A stretch of 16,150 bases of DNA, taken from assembly GCA_011391455.1 (NCBI GenBank), contig JAABQN010000021.1, forward strand, positions 1 through 16,150, in the 5' to 3' direction. The first letter of the stretch is position 1, and each line of letters begins with the position of its first letter. The notes under the pieces are model-generated. The model had not been told where the DNA came from. It searched no databases and was given only the letters and a program-made list of their open reading frames with translations. Source of the DNA: Nitrospiraceae bacterium (GTDB lineage Bacteria; Nitrospirota; Nitrospiria; Nitrospirales; Nitrospiraceae). A program made the translations under genes and the position numbers. Shown here piece by piece: positions 10,983 to 16,150 of this stretch.

Positions 10983-12797
10983 TCACACCAAATCCTTCGT
11001 TTCGGACCGATACTCATCCAGCATGAGCAGCATCAGATCTTCCCGTGACAGGGTACCCATAGAACCGCGTGAGCGGATCTGTGCTGCAAGCTGCTTCAAC
11101 TCCACCCGTTGGGTGGAGGGAAAGGTTCGTAAAGCCGATGCGACAGATGGGAATGAATCGGCGGCGGCTACGGCCAGAGTCTCTGCCTGACGATCTCCCC
11201 GTAAAATCGGCCCGATACGATCGGGGCTGGCGACGCCGATCCGGGACAGCAGCTCGCGCATACGGTGTTGATAGGTATGTTCAGCCAGCACGCGCCGACG
11301 GGCTTGCGCTGCCATGGCGACGCGCTGCTCTGGTTCGTGAAGCCAACGGGCGATTTCGGCTGGGAGCGCGTCTGGAGACGACACGTTGGCGATTTCGTTC
11401 TCGGCGAAGAGCTCCGGCATCAGCGACCGGCGGTCGGCAAGCTGAAAGGCTCCGCAGGCGGCCAGTTCGAAGGTGCGGGGATTCACAAAATCTCCGTCAG
11501 GATCAAATCCGGCCCCGGCCCAGGAATGCAGGTTGAGGTTCACGGAACTCGCGGTGAATATTTTTCGACAGGTATCGGTATCGACCCGGGCGCCGTTACG
11601 TTGAAGCACGGAGGCCAGACCGGTCGCGCCATCCCATTCGTTACCCCAGAGTTTGAATGTCCAATCTTGCCCGACGAGCCTGGGAAAGATCTCACGGCGG
11701 TTGGCATAGCCGGCGCCGACAAACGAGACATCCGACCCGTATTCTTCCCATTCTTCCTTGGTCAATTCCAAGGGCCGGTGCAGTGAGGGATCGGCCGCCA
11801 TGGGCAGGTAGCGCACGTCCTTCGCGCCGGCCCGTTTCAGTGCTGCAATGCACGGCTCTTGCTGGATCACGAACCAAAAATCGTAGCCCGCCGCCAACTG
11901 TTGCCAATAGGTCAGATGCCGGTGGTTTTCGACAAACCACATCGCCGTCAGAAATTTTTTACGCCGGAGATGCTCCAGCGCCGGAAGAATTAACGGCGCC
12001 TGCGCGAGCGACAGCACCAGGTCTGGGGGATCTTCTGCCAACTGAGCCATCGTGACCCGGCTCAGCATCTCCGCATATTTACTCTGCAAGGCCAGCCGGT
12101 GTTGTGAGTTCTTGAGCAATTCCAGTTGCTGATAACTCGTGGCATGGACGCTATGGTCGAGCCAGCGTACGTCATGTCCGAGCGATTCAAGCGCACTGAC
12201 CACATACCGAGTAATGGGCAGTGAACCACCGTAAATCGGTCCCACGACGGCAATGCGGAGCTGTCCGCCTGCTTGGGCCACAGCTTTCCGCTGTAAGACC
12301 GTTTCAATGGCGCGATGGCTGTCCGCATGTAACGAGGCAGCCGGAGCATAGGTCACGAGTCTTAGCGGATGCCCCGCAGAGGCGATCCGTTCACCGATCG
12401 CCTCTGTTGTGCCCCAAGCCCAGGAGACCCGATCAATCCAGTCGCCCCAGGTGCGAACCGTTGCCGCATCGGCTAAGACGTTTAGATCGGGAACGACGAG
12501 GACGACCGGTACAGTCCGGGGCAAGCGTGCGCACAATGCTTCGACGTGGTAGAGCAAGCCTACGCCGAAGACGACGATTGTCTCTCCCTCCTGATGGGTC
12601 TGGCCCTCGGCCCAGGCCTGCGCTTCCTTTATGGGATCGTAAGCACTGTGAATCCAACGGCCATTTGCGCGCGCCGACGACATACCGGTTCGCGCCGGCA
12701 CGATCTCCAGCGCGCCTCCTCCACTTTGACGAATGTCCGCTGCCAGAGCCTGGTCACGCTGCGCCAGTCGACTGATATTGATTTCGAAGGAGTTCAT
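10983..12797 (-). CDS. CgeB-like glycosyltransferase with Maf-N-like N-terminal domain
   Basis: A 604-aa protein in two parts. Residues about 30-150 (EIVPARTGMSSARANGRWIH, SAYDPIKEAQAWAE, ETIVVFGVGLLYHVEALCAR) resemble the N-terminal domain of Maf/DUF115 flagellin-modifying proteins. Residues about 178-530 resemble CgeB/DUF3880 glycosyltransferases (family GT1_2): RIAVVGPIYGGSLPITRYVV, DLVLSLAQAPLILPALEHLR, FLTAMWFVENHRHLTYWQ, VRYLPMAADPSLHRP, VSFVGAGYANRREIFPRL, and the C-terminal GDFVNPRTFELAACGAFQLA. A helical tail follows. Start ATG 12797 overlaps the stop of the upstream GT9 gene as ATGA; an earlier in-frame ATG at 12842 lies inside that gene and is rejected. Maf proteins and CgeB-like enzymes both occur in flagellin glycosylation clusters, so this is the strongest candidate for attaching or extending the flagellin glycan. 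Donor sugar unknown. Confidence 0.85.
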   Translation of the reverse strand: MNSFEINISRLAQRDQALAADIRQSGGGALEIVPARTGMSSARANGRWIHSAYDPIKEAQAWAEGQTHQEGETIVVFGVGLLYHVEALCARLPRTVPVVLVVPDLNVLADAATVRTWGDWIDRVSWAWGTTEAIGERIASAGHPLRLVTYAPAASLHADSHRAIETVLQRKAVAQAGGQLRIAVVGPIYGGSLPITRYVVSALESLGHDVRWLDHSVHATSYQQLELLKNSQHRLALQSKYAEMLSRVTMAQLAEDPPDLVLSLAQAPLILPALEHLRRKKFLTAMWFVENHRHLTYWQQLAAGYDFWFVIQQEPCIAALKRAGAKDVRYLPMAADPSLHRPLELTKEEWEEYGSDVSFVGAGYANRREIFPRLVGQDWTFKLWGNEWDGATGLASVLQRNGARVDTDTCRKIFTASSVNLNLHSWAGAGFDPDGDFVNPRTFELAACGAFQLADRRSLMPELFAENEIANVSSPDALPAEIARWLHEPEQRVAMAAQARRRVLAEHTYQHRMRELLSRIGVASPDRIGPILRGDRQAETLAVAAADSFPSVASALRTFPSTQRVELKQLAAQIRSRGSMGTLSREDLMLLMLDEYRSETKDLV

Positions 12798-14002
12798 CGC
12801 ACACCCTGTAGAGACAGGCTCTGTTCCGTTAATCGATGCCAAACCTCGGCTCGCTGATCTTCTTGTGGGTCTTTGTCACCCACCGGCCGGAAGATGGCGC
12901 CCCATTCGTCATGGTGAGACTGCCACAAGGACCACCCTGCGACTGGTTTTTGCTGCGATGCTGTCGCCGGCTCTTGAATCATCTTCACGCTGGCTTGAAT
13001 GGGCCAGGTCTCCGGCAGAGCGCGATCCGATTGCCACACCCAATGGCCCTGCCCATAGGGGCCGGTTTCATGCACACGCGCGCGTGAAAAATAAACCCCC
13101 ATCGCGCTGGTTCCGACAGAAGCTGCCAGATGCAGTGGACCAGTATCGGCGCCAACGGCCCAGTGACATCGTTTTAAAATCGTAGCGAGTTGCAGAAGGG
13201 TCGTGCGCCCGGTGGCATCCCACAGACGTCCGGCAATCATCGGCGAGAGCCCATCCTGAATCGCAAGGGCGGTAGCCTGATCACGTTCGGATCCGATCAG
13301 CACGACCGCACTGGGTGAATCCAGCGCAAGCAGCGTTGAGATCCATTCTATCCAGACCGAAACGGGAATCGATCGATCCGCGTCGCCGGCCCCTACCACC
13401 ACCGCAATCCATTGCCCTGCCGATAGGCCGACCTCGGCCAGATCGCCGGGAAGATCGATCGAGGGAAGCAGCAAGAGAGGCGGAGCTTGCGGAGGAGTGA
13501 CTCCGCACAGTCCACAGAATGTATCGGAGAGATGGATGCGATTGGGGCCCCGCTCTTGTGCGACCTGGCGCAGATACGATGCCCAGGGTGACAGCGCCTC
13601 GTGCAACGGCCCGCGCAGGTTGGGGCCTTGAACCTCTGTTGCCAACAGAGTGGCTGCCAGGATTGCCCGTGGGTGATGATTCAGCACGTAGGCCATCGTA
13701 TAGGGCTCGCTCGTCAACTCGGCGAGGTACTGATCAATTTCACGCAACCATGACGACTGGAACTCTCCGTCAAAGGACTCGGCCCACCGATGCCATTGTG
13801 CCCCGTTCCACTGTACGACGCGCCCCACGTCCGGAAAGAGCCGGGCGATATCTGCCAGCGGAGCAGGACAGAGCAAATCGAGAGGCCCCTGCGGATCGCG
13901 AGACGTGAGCGAGGAGAAGGCCGGTAGGCTTTGGACCAGATCGCCCAGTCGGGCGAGTTGGATCAGCAGTCTGCGTTCCGTGGCTCCCTCATCATGCTGC
14001 AT
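12794..14002 (-). CDS. GT9 heptosyltransferase-like protein
   Basis: A 402-aa GT-B glycosyltransferase of family 9. Evidence: RRLLIQLARLGDLVQSLPAF at the N-terminus, GQWIAVVVGAGDADRSIPVS in the middle, and WAVGADTGPLHLAASVGTSA, where the usual TNDTGP is GADTGP. VHETGPYGQGHWVWQSD follows. The ETGPYGxGHWVxQ stretch is shared with the GT9 protein at 9192-10865, so the two are likely paralogues with a common acceptor or donor type. The C-terminal 60 residues are unique. ATG at 14002 overlaps the upstream GT2 gene by 11 bases; a longer in-frame reading to 14293 lies within that gene and is rejected. The stop overlaps the CgeB-like start (ATGA), so GT2, GT9 and CgeB-like genes form one coupled operon. 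Confidence 0.87.
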   Translation of the reverse strand: MQHDEGATERRLLIQLARLGDLVQSLPAFSSLTSRDPQGPLDLLCPAPLADIARLFPDVGRVVQWNGAQWHRWAESFDGEFQSSWLREIDQYLAELTSEPYTMAYVLNHHPRAILAATLLATEVQGPNLRGPLHEALSPWASYLRQVAQERGPNRIHLSDTFCGLCGVTPPQAPPLLLLPSIDLPGDLAEVGLSAGQWIAVVVGAGDADRSIPVSVWIEWISTLLALDSPSAVVLIGSERDQATALAIQDGLSPMIAGRLWDATGRTTLLQLATILKRCHWAVGADTGPLHLAASVGTSAMGVYFSRARVHETGPYGQGHWVWQSDRALPETWPIQASVKMIQEPATASQQKPVAGWSLWQSHHDEWGAIFRPVGDKDPQEDQRAEVWHRLTEQSLSLQGVR

Positions 14003-16150
14003 GATGCTGCGCCAAAGCCGGCTCGCCCTCTTCGATGGCGCTCGCCAACTCACTGAGACCGTCAAAGGCCTGGTCCAGCAGACGAATCGAATCATGTTCG
14101 CGCTTGGCATCCGTCCAACGATTGAGACGAAGGAACACGCCTGCCAGCGCGAACCGAATGCTGAGGTCTCCGGGATTTCTAGAGACGTACTGACTGAGCA
14201 CCGGTTCCAGCTGCTCCCACCGTTGATGCACCGTGCCGGCTCGCAGGAGCCAGTGGAGGGCTTCCGCATCGTCAGGATGTTCGGTCGCCACAACGAGAAA
14301 CAGTTCCCAGGCGCCGGCTGAGTCGGCCAGCCCCATTGCTGCCATGCCGAGTCCTAATTTCGCCTTACGGGAATCTGCGCCGTAGGTGGCTGCCAATTCG
14401 AACGATGTCTTGGCCTCGGCAAAACGATTTCGCTGCATCGACACAATGCCGGACAACAGCCATCCGCCTCCATGCTTCGGATTATGATTCCGTAACTCGG
14501 TGAGATGGCTTTCCGCCTCCTCAAACTTGCCTCTTTCAAGGGCATCCTTCGCCAAGGCATGATAGCCATCCTCGTCCGGCTCGATCGCCAGCACACGGTT
14601 CCAAAACGAAAGCGCCAGAGCCGGTTCCTTGATCCATCTGCACACCCAGGCTGCCCATCGAAGCACCCACACATCGTTCGGCCACTGATCGACAGCAGTC
14701 AAGGTCGTCTTGACTCGCGTAAAGTCTTGGCTCTGCGCGGCAGACTGGGTATCTGCCACGAGCTGCCACGCCGCCCGGTCGGCAACAGAGGTCAGCGGCT
14801 TAATCTGCGTGTAGAACAGGCCCTGATCGGTACTGACATGGCAGGTGAACCCGTCCGACAGGTACAACGAATCTTCATCCGAGATCCACCACTTGTGCGC
14901 CCATCGCTCACGCAGCCGCTTCGCATTGTCTGCTTCGTGCGCTTTCCGTCCCGGCGTTTGGCTTTCCAGATGATAGACGACACTGTCAGGCCGATAGATA
15001 ATGCGCCAGCCAAGCTCACGTATTTTTAGACATAAATCAACATCTTCAAACCCATTCTTAAAGCCTTCATCGAACTGTCCGGCCTGCTCAAATACTGCCC
15101 GCCGCACCAGCATGCAGGCAGCGGTGACGCATTGAAATTCGCGCCGCCGGTTGACCATCGGCGAGTCGGCAGGGCGCTTCTGATAAATGTGGTAGGGCCC
15201 GAACATGGTGCGCGAGAAGGCCACACCCGCATGTTGAATGGTGCCGTCTTCATACAACAATTTACTGCCGACCACTGCGACATCAGGGTGACGCTCGACC
15301 TCATCCACCAGGGCATTCAACCAACCCTCGGTCGGTATGGTGTCGTTGTTCAGGAACAGGAGGAACTCCCCGCTCGCGGCTTTGGCTCCCTGGTTACAGG
15401 CGACGGCGAAGCCGTGGTTCTCCGGATTACGGATGACCTGGACGTCTCCGCCAAGAGAAGCCAGAAACTCTGCAGTGCCATCGGTTGAATCATTGTCTAC
15501 GACGATGACTTCATACTCCGGCATCGTGGTGAGGGAAGCCAACGTGGTGAGGCATTGGCGAGTCAGCTCGAGTTTGTTGAAGACGGGAATGATGATCGAC
15601 GCCTTGAACCGACGCGGCGACATCGTGCTTGCTGCGGTAGATGGGATGGACCCCACACCCAGATCGACGGCTTCGCAGATGCCCCAGGCATAGGCGGACT
15701 GTAACAGTGTTTGATAGACGGGATGGAGCACATGCTTGAGATAGGTTCGGTCAAACCGTTCTGTGCCGGATCGGATCAGCGCCAATTGCTCCAAATCAGG
15801 CTTTTCCAGCTCTTGAGCGACTCGAACGAGCCGTGCGATCTGAGTCTCCCCAAGCGCATTGCTGACTTTGAGCGCATCGTCGATCTTGAGGTGGGTACGG
15901 CTCAACTCAGGATGTTTACGCGCCAGCACGACGGCCATGTGCCCGGCCTTGCGTTGCCGCTGGACGAATCCAGCCAGAGTGATCTCATGATGGTGGGAGG
16001 TCACCGCCATGGCGTTGTAATACAGTTGTAGCCCCTGCTCGCTCAAGCGATACCCCAACTCCACATCGTCATAGGCGGGATAGGTAAAGTCCTGGTCGAA
16101 GAGGACCGCTTGCTTAAAGAGGAGATCCCGCTTCAATGACAGATTGCTGG
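13992..16150 (-). CDS. Multi-domain GT2 glycosyltransferase with TPR tail (5' end outside window)
   Basis: The reading frame is open to base 16150. The first residues in view (SNLSLKRDLLFKQAVLFDQD, FTYPAYDDVELGYRLSEQGL) are the C-terminal part of one GT2 domain, with the DDVELGYRL motif. A full second GT-A domain follows: KASIIIPVFNKLELTRQCLT, YEVIVVDNDSTDGTAEFLAS, NPENHGFAVACNQGAKAASG, FLLFLNNDTIPTEGW (DxD-like NND), GFEDVDLCLKIRELGWRII. The last 280 or so residues are TPR-like helical pairs (ALAKDALERGKFEEAESHLT, GGWLLSGIVSMQRNRFAEAK, IRFALAGVFLRLNRWTDAKR). Tandem GT2 plus TPR proteins build polysaccharides or protein glycans; a few are next to flagellin genes. A TTG at 16136 could be mistaken for the start, but conserved residues continue upstream of it. 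The stop (13994-13992) overlaps the next gene by 11 bases. Confidence 0.9.
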   Translation of the reverse strand, partial: SNLSLKRDLLFKQAVLFDQDFTYPAYDDVELGYRLSEQGLQLYYNAMAVTSHHHEITLAGFVQRQRKAGHMAVVLARKHPELSRTHLKIDDALKVSNALGETQIARLVRVAQELEKPDLEQLALIRSGTERFDRTYLKHVLHPVYQTLLQSAYAWGICEAVDLGVGSIPSTAASTMSPRRFKASIIIPVFNKLELTRQCLTTLASLTTMPEYEVIVVDNDSTDGTAEFLASLGGDVQVIRNPENHGFAVACNQGAKAASGEFLLFLNNDTIPTEGWLNALVDEVERHPDVAVVGSKLLYEDGTIQHAGVAFSRTMFGPYHIYQKRPADSPMVNRRREFQCVTAACMLVRRAVFEQAGQFDEGFKNGFEDVDLCLKIRELGWRIIYRPDSVVYHLESQTPGRKAHEADNAKRLRERWAHKWWISDEDSLYLSDGFTCHVSTDQGLFYTQIKPLTSVADRAAWQLVADTQSAAQSQDFTRVKTTLTAVDQWPNDVWVLRWAAWVCRWIKEPALALSFWNRVLAIEPDEDGYHALAKDALERGKFEEAESHLTELRNHNPKHGGGWLLSGIVSMQRNRFAEAKTSFELAATYGADSRKAKLGLGMAAMGLADSAGAWELFLVVATEHPDDAEALHWLLRAGTVHQRWEQLEPVLSQYVSRNPGDLSIRFALAGVFLRLNRWTDAKREHDSIRLLDQAFDGLSELASAIEEGEPALAQHHAA

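Overview
This 16,150-base window is a single co-oriented block: every gene I can support is on the minus strand, so transcription runs from high to low coordinates. It is a flagellar and chemotaxis locus of a Gram-negative-type bacterium with fairly GC-rich genes (by eye). The gene content (a short flagellin of about 274 aa, an E. coli-like CheY with CheZ, an excisionase-type helix-turn-helix protein beside cheY, and glycosyltransferases upstream of fliC) together with very repetitive gene gaps fits the genus Nitrospira (phylum Nitrospirota). That assignment is inference from gene content and style; no rRNA or other marker is present.

Layout in transcription order. (1) 16150-9192: four glycosyltransferase genes. 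They are a GT2 protein with a TPR tail (5' end outside the window), a GT9 heptosyltransferase-like protein, a Maf-N-like/CgeB-like glycosyltransferase and a second GT9 protein with a long C-terminal extension. The first three overlap and look translationally coupled. (2) 8989-8444: an unrecognised 181-aa protein. (3) 8048-4466: fliC, flaG, fliD, fliS and a fliT-like chaperone, i.e. filament, cap and export chaperones. fliC has a clear sigma-28 (FliA) promoter and a long leader that looks able to bind CsrA. (4) 4345-2642: a PilZ-domain protein (possible c-di-GMP flagellar brake) and a soluble chemoreceptor-like protein with its signalling tip at the N-terminus and a Cache-like sensor at the C-terminus. 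(5) 2256-1: a small MerR/excisionase-type DNA-binding protein behind a second sigma-28 promoter, then cheY, cheZ and the start of motA.

The genes form one functional story: the glycosyltransferases probably decorate flagellin; FliS and FliT escort FliC and FliD; the PilZ and Cache/MCP proteins feed c-di-GMP and chemical signals to the motor; CheY/CheZ and MotA act at the motor itself.

The most unusual property is in the gaps. Nearly every gap over about 80 bp holds an imperfect palindrome built from short, low-complexity, tandem-like words. There are at least five unrelated word families (T/G-rich TTTGGTT-type; AACTCAGAAC-type; GGCTGAAGGGG-type; AATGTGGAATG-type; GGCATATAGC-type). Several run into coding sequence, forming the N-terminus of the FliT-like protein and the C-terminus of FliS. 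None ends in a T-tract on the coding strand, so they look like RNA hairpins inside polycistronic messages or DNA boundary elements rather than classical terminators.
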